From positions 372,001-436,000 of the forward strand of contig NZ_FTMX01000005.1 in assembly GCF_900156045.1 (NCBI RefSeq): a DNA stretch of 64,000 nucleotides, read 5' to 3'. The stretch is from Peribacillus simplex. GTDB taxonomy: Bacteria; Bacillota; Bacilli; Bacillales; DSM-1321. How positions within the stretch are numbered: position 1 is the first letter of the stretch; each line of letters begins with the position of its first letter. Positions 18,492 through 26,758 of this stretch are shown here, in pieces. The notes beneath the pieces are model-generated. The model was not told the DNA's origin and made no database searches. It saw only the letters and a list, made by a program, of their open reading frames with translations. A program made the position numbers and the translations under genes.

Positions 18492-19373
18492 ATGAAAATA
18501 GAGGTTGGCTCTGTTATCAATGAATTACGAATAAAACAAAATCTTACAAGAGAAGAACTGGCTAAGGATATATGTGAAACTAATGCCCTGTCAGATTATG
18601 AAAGAAGCATCTCTTCTCCAACCATTGATGAATTGGCACTTTTTGCGGATAAACTTAAAGTTGACCTGCATTATTTCTTCACGACTAAAAATGAACCGAT
18701 TTATAATTACATAGAAACCATTAAACTTTTGATTAACAAATACAAACGCACACGAAATTATGAAGCAATTTATGAAATCGTCCAAAAAGAAATGGCAACT
18801 GCACCGGAAAAATCGATATCGTTTTATCAGTTCTTGAAATGGCATGAAGGTATCTCTTTATTTTATTTGTTCAATGACAAACAAAGGGCTATAGAATTAT
18901 TGAATGAGGCCATTCAGATTACCATGGGTAAACGTGTCATTCTTCATCAACAGGAGATAGAAGTTTTAAATAGCATCGGAATTATCCATTTTAAAACGAA
19001 GAATTATGAAGAGGCCATCATCATCTTCAATGAAGCACTGGAATTTATCGAGAATATTCCCCATGCGAATCAAGAAGGCACCATTATCGTGAAGATCATC
19101 CATGGATTGGCACAAACATTGACTGAACTTCATTATTATCAGGAATCATTAAATTATACACTTAAAGGGATCAACATTTGTAATTCGATAGAATCATTAT
19201 ATTTATATGCGGAACTCCATCTATTAACTGGTAAAAATCTGGTTCAACTTCAACAGCCTGAAAAAGGACTGCACTATATAAAACAATCCAAGAACATTTT
19301 CAGTCTTCAAAAAAACGAAGAATTCATACGAATGGCCGAACATGAATTGGAAAGCATTTTACAATGCTTATGA
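18492..19373 (+). CDS. HTH-TPR transcriptional regulator (PlcR/NprR/Rgg-like, RRNPP type)
   Basis: 293 residues: N-terminal XRE helix-turn-helix (about 5-60: I-N-E-L-R-I-K-Q-N-L-T-R-E-E-L-A..S-D-Y-E-R-S-I-S-S-P-T) followed by about 230 residues of TPR-like helical repeats (A-I-E-L-L-N-E-A-I-Q, E-E-A-I-I-I-F-N-E-A-L-E-F, Y-Q-E-S-L-N-Y-T-L-K-G). This is the architecture of peptide-sensing quorum regulators. No short secreted-peptide ORF lies just downstream, so the ligand gene is elsewhere or the protein works without one. RBS AAAGGAG. It is bracketed by two copies of the mobile element. Confidence 0.82.
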   Translation: MKIEVGSVINELRIKQNLTREELAKDICETNALSDYERSISSPTIDELALFADKLKVDLHYFFTTKNEPIYNYIETIKLLINKYKRTRNYEAIYEIVQKEMATAPEKSISFYQFLKWHEGISLFYLFNDKQRAIELLNEAIQITMGKRVILHQQEIEVLNSIGIIHFKTKNYEEAIIIFNEALEFIENIPHANQEGTIIVKIIHGLAQTLTELHYYQESLNYTLKGINICNSIESLYLYAELHLLTGKNLVQLQQPEKGLHYIKQSKNIFSLQKNEEFIRMAEHELESILQCL

Positions 19374-19387
19374 ACTTCAATGGATAA

Positions 19388-19436
19388 AAAAAGATAGAGA
19401 TTGCTTTGAACAAAGCAATACTCTATCTTTTTTTTA
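19388..19436 (+). terminator. Terminator of the HTH-TPR regulator, entered by a MITE copy
   Basis: Long stem (AAAGATAGAG with CTCTATCTTT, plus TTGCTTT/AAAGCAA) followed by nine T. The T-run is the target of the adjacent element: its last bases form the left 8-bp duplication of copy C. Confidence 0.85.
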
Positions 19437-19599
19437 GGCTGTTTTCGCATACTTTGTTGCTAATTACCAAGTATAGCGGTTTGGTTGATTTCCCCTCCAG
19501 ATGCTCACCTGTCCAGCTGTTCCCTCAGGAGTCTCGCACTTGCGCTCCAATCAACGTTAAATTGTTTCGTTTTAAAAACAAATCTTTACGAAAAGAGCC
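19437..19599 (+). mobile_element. MITE-like element, copy C (163 bp, internal deletion)
   Basis: Ends GGCTGTTTTCG / CGAAAAGAGCC. Direct repeat TTTTTTTA at 19429-19436 and 19600-19607. The central GC-rich hairpin is shortened and diverged compared with copies A and B, so this is probably the oldest copy. Same orientation. Confidence 0.82.
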
Positions 19600-19763
19600 T
19601 TTTTTTATCATAGCTGGTTCCCACTTGCACTTAACAAGCATTTTTCAGGAATGACTAACCTTTTTCAAGTTAAAAATGCTACTTTAAAACAATCATTACA
19701 CTTTCAATAGCTATCCTATGTCAGCTATAATAGAAGAATGTAACCCAACTGGAGGAAAAAAAA

Positions 19764-20363
19764 TTGTCTAATAGATTAGGTTTAGTGCTTGACGTAGAAA
19801 CAACTGGTTTACGTCCCTCTTCAGATGAAATTATCGAGCTTGCTCTTATACTCTTTACATACAGCAGTGAAACAGGGGAAATTATTAATCTTGTTGATCA
19901 GGAATCATTTTTAAGGGAGCCTCTCTCCTATGGAGCAAGGAGGAATTATGATCAAGCGTACAGAATTCATGGAATTCCATACAGCTCCGTAGAAGGAAAA
20001 AGTTTTCACGATGAAAAAATTAAATCCTTCATTGCCCGTACCGATTCGATTTTCGCACATAATGCTTCTTTCGATAGAAGTTTTCTTTACCAAATGTATC
20101 CGGAAATCAATGATCAAAAGTGGTTCTGTACGATGCGGAATGTACCTTGGAAGCAATACGGATTTGAGAATAGTAAACTCTTAACATTACTGCAGGGACA
20201 TAATATCACAAATTTCCAAACACACAGGGCCATGGACGATATATCTTACCTATTGGAACTCATGAGAAAACCAGGACCTTCTGGCCATCCTTATTTAAAG
20301 GAAGTCATTGCAAAAAATCCAATGAAGAAATATGCACCTGCTTCTCAAAAGACAAGGGTATAG
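19764..20363 (+). CDS. DnaQ-like DEDDh 3'-5' exonuclease
   Basis: 199 residues with a TTG start behind GGAGG. Exo I L-D-V-E-T-T-G (9-15), Exo II H-N-A-S-F-D-R-S-F-L (about 98-107) and Exo III H-R-A-M-D-D (about 151-156) supply the four acidic ligands and the catalytic His of DEDDh nucleases. It has no polymerase or helicase part, so it is a stand-alone epsilon-like exonuclease for DNA or RNA trimming. A TATAAT at 19726-19731 with a weak -35 is a possible promoter. Confidence 0.85.
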   Translation: MSNRLGLVLDVETTGLRPSSDEIIELALILFTYSSETGEIINLVDQESFLREPLSYGARRNYDQAYRIHGIPYSSVEGKSFHDEKIKSFIARTDSIFAHNASFDRSFLYQMYPEINDQKWFCTMRNVPWKQYGFENSKLLTLLQGHNITNFQTHRAMDDISYLLELMRKPGPSGHPYLKEVIAKNPMKKYAPASQKTRV

Positions 20364-20366
20364 CGA

Positions 20367-20525
20367 TTGCATAATTACTTCATTGTACAGGCTGCACCAA
20401 AGTTTTTTCAAAGACAAACCGTTGTATTGCAAATTGCTCATTCCATGAGAACAGGAATACATATCTTAATGATGGGTGTTATTTTAGGGGCGCTTTTATT
20501 TCCCTGCATTTCACTTATTACCTGA
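20367..20525 (+). CDS. Doubtful 52-residue membrane peptide or gene fragment
   Basis: An open frame starting TTG with AAGGG eight bases upstream encodes about 24 polar residues followed by one hydrophobic helix (I-L-M-M-G-V-I-L-G-A-L-L-F-P). It may be the end of a decayed transporter gene rather than a real small protein. No homologue recognised. Confidence 0.25.
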   Translation: MHNYFIVQAAPKFFQRQTVVLQIAHSMRTGIHILMMGVILGALLFPCISLIT

Positions 20526-20535
20526 TATTCCTCAA

Positions 20536-20570
20536 AAAACAGCGACCCATGACGAGTCGCTGTTTTTTTG
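20536..20570. terminator. Bidirectional terminator between exonuclease and yhgE
   Basis: Stem AACAGCGAC (20539-20547) / GTCGCTGTT (20555-20563) with A-run left and T-run right. Confidence 0.85.
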
Positions 20571-20574
20571 ATCA

Positions 20575-22968
20575 TTATACAGTTGCTTCTTCCTGTTTTT
20601 CATTTAATGCGCCGTTCAATTTCTTATACCTATAAATAAAGTAAAGAAGTGATAATATTAATGCCACAACGAGGAATATGGCCAATATGCCAAGATTATG
20701 CCACATGAAGCTATAATCTCCTGTTGAGATGACTGCACGGAAAGCATTAATAGAATATGTCATCGGTAGGAACGGTGTGAATCCTTGCAGGAAGCCAGGA
20801 ACTAATTCATTTGGGAATGTTCCGCCACTACTGGTCAGTTGAAGAATCAAAATCAATAATGCTATGAACCGGCCAGGATTGTCAAAGGCCGAACCCAGGA
20901 ACTGAATGATTGCCATGAATGTACAGCTAGCAAGAATGCTTACTGCAAAAAATAGCGGCAGGCTCGTAACATTGATTCCAAGACCTAAAATTAAAATCGA
21001 GTCCACCAATATGGCTTGACAGGTTCCTATGAGTGCCATGACGCTGTATTTACTGATAAACCAGCTAAATCCACTAGCAGGTTTAACTGCAGGATCTTTT
21101 AACGGGAAGATGATCGTCAGAACGATAGCCCCGATAAATAAACTTAATGAAATTAAATATGGTGCAAAACTAGTGCCATAGTTCGGGACATTATTAATTG
21201 GTAATTTATCCACTTTAACTGGGCTTGCAAACATGTCATATACTTCTTCATTGGACTTTATCTTGCCTGCTTCGTCTGCCCCATCACTTAATTCGTCATG
21301 TAATTCTGCAGATCCATCTGAAAGTTTGGCGATTCCATCTTGTAGCTTAATGGCTCCATTCGCCAGTTCTCCCATTCCGCTACTAAGGCTGGATGAACCT
21401 TCCTTCAACTTATCCGTTCCTGTAACCAGACCTTTCGAACCTTCGGATAGCTGTGAGGTTCCACTTGATAATTGCTTGGAGCCATCTTCAAGCTGATCAA
21501 GCCCGCTTACCAAGTTATTGCTGCCTTCGGTTAACTGTCCAAGCCCACTTTGTGCAGAATCTATACTATCGCCAAATGTTGTCAAGCCAGATACCAATTG
21601 ACCTTGACCATTTTTCAGTTCATTCGCTCCATTGGCGAGTTTTTCCTGAGCTTGCTTCAATTGAGTGAAACCACCGCTTATTGCAGTTGTGCCTTCACCT
21701 AACTGATTAGCTCCAGCACTAAGACTATTTGAGCCTTTAGCAATTTCAGTTGCACTTGCCGATAGTTTCCCTACTCCTGCAGATACTCCTTTACTACCTT
21801 CACTGATACGGGTAAGAGAAGTAATCACTCCCTCCAAACGCGCTTTCTCTTCAGGATCATCCGTAGCTTCAGATTGTTGTTTCAATCCGGAAATTACTTC
21901 ATCCAAACCTGCCGAAACTTCAGTTGCCCCAGCTTTTGCTTCGTTCGATGCTGCACTCCATTCAGACAATGAACCTGAAAGTTGGGAAGCTCCAGCAGCT
22001 ACACCATTTGCTCCCTCTGTTAAAGCGGGCAGCTTTTCTTCGACTTGATTGAAGCCATCTAATGACTGTTGCAGTCCAGAGGCCAATTCACCAGTACCCG
22101 CTTCAGATTTCTTGGCTCCTTGCAAAAGCTCGGATTGCCCATCTTTCATTTGTCCAACGCCAGAACTAAACTGTTGTAACCCTTGATTGAGTTCTTTTGA
22201 TCCTGCAGCTGCCGAACCGACCCCATTCGAAAAGGTCAATGATTTTTCAGCTAATTTTTCCAGGTTTTCATGGATTTCGACAGAACCTGAATGAAGGGAA
22301 TCAATTCCTTCATCAACTTTCTTGGAGCCTTCTTTAGCTGAGTTAATCCCTTCACCAAGTTCACTTGATCCATTCTTCACTGTATCTGTTCCATCTTTCA
22401 ATTCTCCAGCTCCGTCACTGGCACTTTTGAGTCCGTCAGCCATTTCGTTCAAATTATCGAACATTGACTCCGCATAGGTTTTCGTAACGGCTGACGAAAC
22501 CTCCCCTTTAATTCTCTCCGAAGCTGCGTCACCTATTTTAGTGGATATATAGTTGAACCCTTCATTGGACGTATAAATTAAATCAAGTTTTTCCGGATTG
22601 TCCTCCTGTAAGGTCGTTGCATTTTGGGAGAAGTTTTTCGGAATTTCTATCTTCATGTAATATTCTTGTTTTTCCAGGCCTTCATTTGCTTCTTTTTGAC
22701 TGACGAAATGCCAATCGAAGTCTTTCTTTTCCTTTAACTCCTTGACTAAATCTTTTCCTATCGTAAGTTCCGATTCATTGAACTCCGCACCCTCATCCAT
22801 ATTGACAATGGCAACAGGCAATTGGTCCACCTTACCATATGGATCCCAAAATGCCCACAGGAAAGTGCCGCTGTATAATAATGGAACCAGTATGATCCCT
22901 ATTATGGAAATGAGTATCATAGGATGTTTTATTATGGCTAAAAATTCACCCTTTAAAGATTTTAACAC
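20575..22968 (-). CDS. yhgE: YhgE/Pip family membrane protein
   Basis: About 797 residues. One N-terminal membrane helix (residues ~17-37), an extracytoplasmic domain with V-A-I-V-N-M-D-E-G-A, then about 400 residues of Gly/Ser-rich pseudo-heptads with recurring L-x-x-G-x-x-x-L (for example L-A-N-G-A-N-E-L, L-E-D-G-S-K-Q-L), forming a long helical stalk, and five C-terminal membrane helices like an ABC-2 permease. Family members are phage receptors (Pip, YueB-like) or linked to type VII-type systems. The TTG at 22977 is only two bases from AGGAGG, so the GTG at 22968 is the better start. No TetR-type partner is adjacent. Confidence 0.87.
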   Translation of the reverse strand: MLKSLKGEFLAIIKHPMILISIIGIILVPLLYSGTFLWAFWDPYGKVDQLPVAIVNMDEGAEFNESELTIGKDLVKELKEKKDFDWHFVSQKEANEGLEKQEYYMKIEIPKNFSQNATTLQEDNPEKLDLIYTSNEGFNYISTKIGDAASERIKGEVSSAVTKTYAESMFDNLNEMADGLKSASDGAGELKDGTDTVKNGSSELGEGINSAKEGSKKVDEGIDSLHSGSVEIHENLEKLAEKSLTFSNGVGSAAAGSKELNQGLQQFSSGVGQMKDGQSELLQGAKKSEAGTGELASGLQQSLDGFNQVEEKLPALTEGANGVAAGASQLSGSLSEWSAASNEAKAGATEVSAGLDEVISGLKQQSEATDDPEEKARLEGVITSLTRISEGSKGVSAGVGKLSASATEIAKGSNSLSAGANQLGEGTTAISGGFTQLKQAQEKLANGANELKNGQGQLVSGLTTFGDSIDSAQSGLGQLTEGSNNLVSGLDQLEDGSKQLSSGTSQLSEGSKGLVTGTDKLKEGSSSLSSGMGELANGAIKLQDGIAKLSDGSAELHDELSDGADEAGKIKSNEEVYDMFASPVKVDKLPINNVPNYGTSFAPYLISLSLFIGAIVLTIIFPLKDPAVKPASGFSWFISKYSVMALIGTCQAILVDSILILGLGINVTSLPLFFAVSILASCTFMAIIQFLGSAFDNPGRFIALLILILQLTSSGGTFPNELVPGFLQGFTPFLPMTYSINAFRAVISTGDYSFMWHNLGILAIFLVVALILSLLYFIYRYKKLNGALNEKQEEATV

Positions 22969-22977
22969 GCCTACCAA

Positions 22978-23322
22978 GCCCTCCTATACGACGAATATGC
23001 CGTTTATTTAATCTATTTCGGTGAAAAACGGATTGAAGAATACATATTTATCCCATTTGCTTCTGCAATATATATTTTTAAAATTCACTATCTTAATCTT
23101 TAATATATATTACTTTTCATGCAAACAGTAACTAATGACTATATTGTTCATTTGGTCATTATCACGAAAAATAATATAACATTTATCCATTCTTTTATCA
23201 ATATTTTTTCATTGTCTTACATCCTATATTTACTATTTATCTCTTTATACCCTGCTTAGATTGCCTTTTTACTGATTAAGACCTTATCATCGGCTGATAA
23301 AATTTTCTCTTTTTTTCATAGG
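22978..23322. other. Intergenic region upstream of yhgE
   Basis: About 345 bp of very AT-rich DNA without an ORF, RNA gene or repeat; it holds the yhgE promoter by position. Confidence 0.4.
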
Positions 23323-23357
23323 AAAAAAAGGGTATCCATAATGGATACCCTTTTTAA
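23323..23357. terminator. Terminator of the nitronate monooxygenase gene
   Basis: Stem GGGTATCCAT (23330-23339) / ATGGATACCC (23341-23350), A7 to the left and T5 to the right. Confidence 0.8.
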
Positions 23358-23395
23358 TTAGATATATTAGCATAATTAAATGAAGCGCTTACATA

Positions 23396-24394
23396 TCATT
23401 TTGATATAATGCCTTTTAATTTTTCCGCCTGCCCGGTCAGTTTCTTTAAGGATTGCTGATATTCTTTTTCTAATTGTTTTATGATGCCGGCAGCGGTATC
23501 TATTTTTTTAATCGCCCCTACGCCATGACCCGCTGACCAAATATCACGCCACGCTTTAGATTCAGATGATTTGGACATACTGTCAAAATCGACTTTTTCT
23601 TTTTTGGCTAATTGTTCTGGGTCCAAACCTTCCTTTCTGATGCTCGGTTTCAGCATATTACAATTAACGCCTGAAAATGCATCAGTCAAGATGATGTCAT
23701 CATGATCAGAATCGACAAGCATTTCACGATATTCATCATTTGCCCTGCTCTCTTTTGCCACGATAAAACGTGTTCCCATATATGCAAGATCCGCTCCTGC
23801 AGCCTGAGCTGCCAAGATACTGTGACCAGTACTGATGGATCCGGCAAGCAAAATGATTCCGTCCCAGAATGTCCTTACGCTGTCCACGAAAGCAAAGCTA
23901 TTTATCTCACCAGCATGACCACCTGCTCCCGCAGCAACCAAGATCAATCCGTCCACACCTGACTCCGCAGCTTTTTTTGCAAAATCAATGGAGCTGACAT
24001 CCGAAAAGACCAACCCGCCATAGCTATGTACGACATCCACCACATGTTTTGGTGAACCTAATGATGTAATGACGATGGGAGGCTGATGCTTTTTGACCAA
24101 TTCCAACTCTTCTTCAAGACGGCTATATGTACGGTGGACAACCATATTCATTGCCCATGGGGCAATCTTTGAACCAGGTTCTTTACCCTTTGCTGTAATC
24201 AATGTGTCGTTTATATCACTCATCCATTGATCCAGTACCTCAATCGGCCGCGCGTTCGGTGCTGGAAAAGAGCCGATCACCCCATTCAAGCAGCATTCTT
24301 TCACTAACTCAGGACCGGATATTAAAAACATAGGTGCTGAGATAACTGGTAAAGATAATTGATTCCACCACTGTTCAGGCAAACTTCTTGTCAT
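23396..24394 (-). CDS. Nitronate monooxygenase (2-nitropropane dioxygenase family)
   Basis: 332-residue FMN TIM barrel: L-P-V-I-S-A-P-M-F near residue 15, G-x-I-G-S-F-P-A, A-A-G-A-G-G-H-A-G at ~158-166 with the expected H, L-L-A-G-S-I-S-T-G and G-A-D-L-A-Y-M-G-T-R-F for FMN phosphate binding. It oxidises nitronates (for example propionate-3-nitronate) to the carbonyl compound, detoxifying them. RBS GGAGG. Monocistronic with its own terminator. Confidence 0.88.
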   Translation of the reverse strand: MTRSLPEQWWNQLSLPVISAPMFLISGPELVKECCLNGVIGSFPAPNARPIEVLDQWMSDINDTLITAKGKEPGSKIAPWAMNMVVHRTYSRLEEELELVKKHQPPIVITSLGSPKHVVDVVHSYGGLVFSDVSSIDFAKKAAESGVDGLILVAAGAGGHAGEINSFAFVDSVRTFWDGIILLAGSISTGHSILAAQAAGADLAYMGTRFIVAKESRANDEYREMLVDSDHDDIILTDAFSGVNCNMLKPSIRKEGLDPEQLAKKEKVDFDSMSKSSESKAWRDIWSAGHGVGAIKKIDTAAGIIKQLEKEYQQSLKKLTGQAEKLKGIISK

Positions 24395-24521
24395 CTATGA
24401 AACCTCCCATTTTAATATATTACCAAAATATAACACTACAAGATTATCATACTTCTAAAATACACAATTTTCAAGAAATTAATTCAACAGCTGAATTAAC
24501 TTGTCATTCAGCGCCATTTCA

Positions 24522-24560
24522 ATAAAAAACTGTATATGGAATACATCCCATATACAGTTT
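24522..24560 (-). terminator. Terminator of the HAD phosphatase gene
   Basis: Stem ACTGTATATGG (24529-24539) / CCATATACAGT (24548-24558), six T on the minus strand. Confidence 0.8.
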
Positions 24561-24564
24561 CGAT

Positions 24565-25308
24565 TCAATTTGAAAGCACCCATTTGCGTATGGCCTTAGC
24601 CACACCATCTTCTTCGTTTGTTGCTGTAACCCAATCTGCTTTTTCTTTCACAATTTCCTGGGCGTTTCCCATCGCCACACCCACTTTTGCATCAGAAATC
24701 ATTGCAAGGTCGTTAAGACTGTCACCTACTGCCATAACATTATCCATCGTAATATCGAGCAATGAACATACAAGCTTTATCGCTTTCGCTTTATTGACGC
24801 CCATGGCATTCACTTCAATATTCGTTGGACTCGAATTGCTTATTTCGAAGTTTCCTTTCGATACCAATTCATCCATGATGATTTGGCGGACGTCATCATC
24901 AGCTGTATCAAAACCGAATTTAAGCCATTGCGAATCATGGATTTTTTCAGGCATTTCAGCCCTGTAAATATTATCGCAACTAATTGCCCAAAAATGTGTA
25001 CCATGTTTTTGGCTTAATTCCCACATCCATTGTATGGACTCACTATCGACGATATTCCTTTCCACCAGTTTTCCTTGATTATCATATATTTCGCTTCCGT
25101 TTACGGTAATGAGGTATGATTGGAGTTCCATTGACTTTGCAAAATCACTGCATGTCGCATAGGATCTTCCTGTGCTCAATATAACAAAAATCCCTTGATT
25201 TTCTGCTTCTTTTATCGCTCTCCGATTTTCTTGGGATATCTCTCCAGCCTTATTGAGGAGCGTGCCATCCATATCAAGTGCAACCAGCTTAATATCTTGT
25301 TCCTTCAT
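24565..25308 (-). CDS. Cof-type HAD-superfamily phosphatase
   Basis: 247 residues. HAD motif I D-M-D-G-T-L-L (about 12-18), motif II S-T-G-R, motif III lysine in N-K-A-K-A-I and motif IV G-D-S-L-N-D-L-A-M; a C2B cap domain lies between. This is the YidA/Cof subgroup that dephosphorylates sugar phosphates or flavin/pyridoxal phosphates. Substrate unknown. Single gene, RBS present. Confidence 0.87.
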   Translation of the reverse strand: MKEQDIKLVALDMDGTLLNKAGEISQENRRAIKEAENQGIFVILSTGRSYATCSDFAKSMELQSYLITVNGSEIYDNQGKLVERNIVDSESIQWMWELSQKHGTHFWAISCDNIYRAEMPEKIHDSQWLKFGFDTADDDVRQIIMDELVSKGNFEISNSSPTNIEVNAMGVNKAKAIKLVCSLLDITMDNVMAVGDSLNDLAMISDAKVGVAMGNAQEIVKEKADWVTATNEEDGVAKAIRKWVLSN

Positions 25309-25484
25309 TCTTATTCACCCTTCCATAATCCTTCTTTATGTAACTAAGTCCATGATAGCTTATAATGCATATACAAGGAAAGTACGTGAATAATTGAACA
25401 GGCATTTCCCTTCGTTTCATGATTTTTATAATCAACCTAATATCCTTATCCGGCCACTTTGTATTCTGCCAGTCTAAACATCCT

Positions 25485-26480
25485 CTACTCCCTTTCTTCT
25501 TTCATTTCATTCAATTCTTTTTTTATCTGACCTTCCCATTTTGGGATACCGTCATTTTCATCAAATTCTATAATGACATCCGTTACTCCTCTTTCCTTGA
25601 ATATCTCATTAAACAGCCGATCTTTAATGTCATCCGCCTGGGCGATCGAAATATGGGGATCAAGTTCCACTTCAAGTTCAACATGAAAGTCTTCCCCTTC
25701 TTTTATTACGGCCAGTTTTTGTATATCCCTTACGTCTGGATCATCCATGACCATAGCTCCAATTTTTTGTCGCATTTCAATATCGGCTTCCCCAAGAGCA
25801 CCTGCAGCGTTATCAAGAAAAACCCTGCCAACCACATAGAACATACCGAGCCCGATCATGACGGAAGCAACCCCTTCCGCTTGGATGAAGGGTGTGAAGT
25901 TTGCTAATAGAATGGCAATTATCGCAAGTACCCCACCACCGGTTGCTACCATATCTTCCATGAATACTAATTTCGTCGCTGGTTTTGCTCTTTTTAAACC
26001 AGCAAAGCTCTTAAATATGACGGCTGCTCCTTTAGCCTCGATTCCAGTCTCATGCACCACTTCTTTCATCGCTTTAAATAATACATATGATTCCAACACG
26101 ACCGCTAACGAAAGGACGGACAAATTAATAAGGATACCCGTTGATTCTGCAGGGTGCAAAATGTGATGGAACCCTTCTTTAACCGTTTCATATGACATGA
26201 TCCCGACAACCAATACTGCCCCTAGTAATACGAGGTTAACCAAACGTCCAAAACCATCAGGGAATCGATCAGTTGGTGACTTTTTGCTTAGTGCGGAACC
26301 AATGAAGACGAAAAACTGATTCGCAGCATCGCCCAATGTATGTAAAGTTTCAGCAAACATGGCGACATTCCCTGTCATGAAATAAGCAAAACCCTTTAGT
26401 ACAGCGATGATACTATTCACACAGGCAGCAATGAACGCCGATTTATTACCTTGTTTTAATAGCCGAAATAACTCTTTCAT
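25485..26480 (-). CDS. Cation diffusion facilitator family transporter
   Basis: 331 residues with five to six membrane helices and a cytoplasmic C-terminal domain (about 225-331) ending in a charged tail. Metal-site helix 2 reads A-E-T-L-H-T-L-G-D-A-A-N-Q (H-x3-D) and helix 5 reads F-M-E-D-M-V-A-T-G-G, with Glu-Asp where many family members have His-Asp; this is the YdbO/SLC30A9-like subgroup. It likely exports a divalent cation in exchange for protons; the metal cannot be told from sequence. RBS AGGGGG. Confidence 0.85.
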   Translation of the reverse strand: MKELFRLLKQGNKSAFIAACVNSIIAVLKGFAYFMTGNVAMFAETLHTLGDAANQFFVFIGSALSKKSPTDRFPDGFGRLVNLVLLGAVLVVGIMSYETVKEGFHHILHPAESTGILINLSVLSLAVVLESYVLFKAMKEVVHETGIEAKGAAVIFKSFAGLKRAKPATKLVFMEDMVATGGGVLAIIAILLANFTPFIQAEGVASVMIGLGMFYVVGRVFLDNAAGALGEADIEMRQKIGAMVMDDPDVRDIQKLAVIKEGEDFHVELEVELDPHISIAQADDIKDRLFNEIFKERGVTDVIIEFDENDGIPKWEGQIKKELNEMKEERE

Positions 26481-26699
26481 ATAAAAATCCCCCTAATCTT
26501 TTTATAAATCCATTATCATAATGTATTATCCCCAACACTGGAATATATGAAACCACATAAGCGAAACCCTTAACTATACGATTGGTGAATGGTCATAAGT
26601 TGTAACTCCCACAAACGAATATATTCCAGGAATGTACTCATCTATTCTAATAAGTTCACATGAACGCATTCATTCCTTTTGAAAACTGATTAATACAAC

Positions 26700-26733
26700 T
26701 AAAAAGGGAGTAAGCGGCGGCTTACTCCCTTTC
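26700..26733 (-). terminator. Terminator of the 250-residue unknown gene
   Basis: Stem AAAGGGAGTAAG (26703-26714) / CTTACTCCCTTT (26721-26732), near-perfect, followed by T-rich sequence on the minus strand. Confidence 0.75.
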
Positions 26734-26758
26734 ATTTCAAGAACTCCTGCGTTAAAGC

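Noticed and set aside
20367-20525. 52-codon membrane peptide as a confident gene
   Set aside because: TTG start, weak SD and no recognised homologue; listed only with low confidence as a possible fragment.
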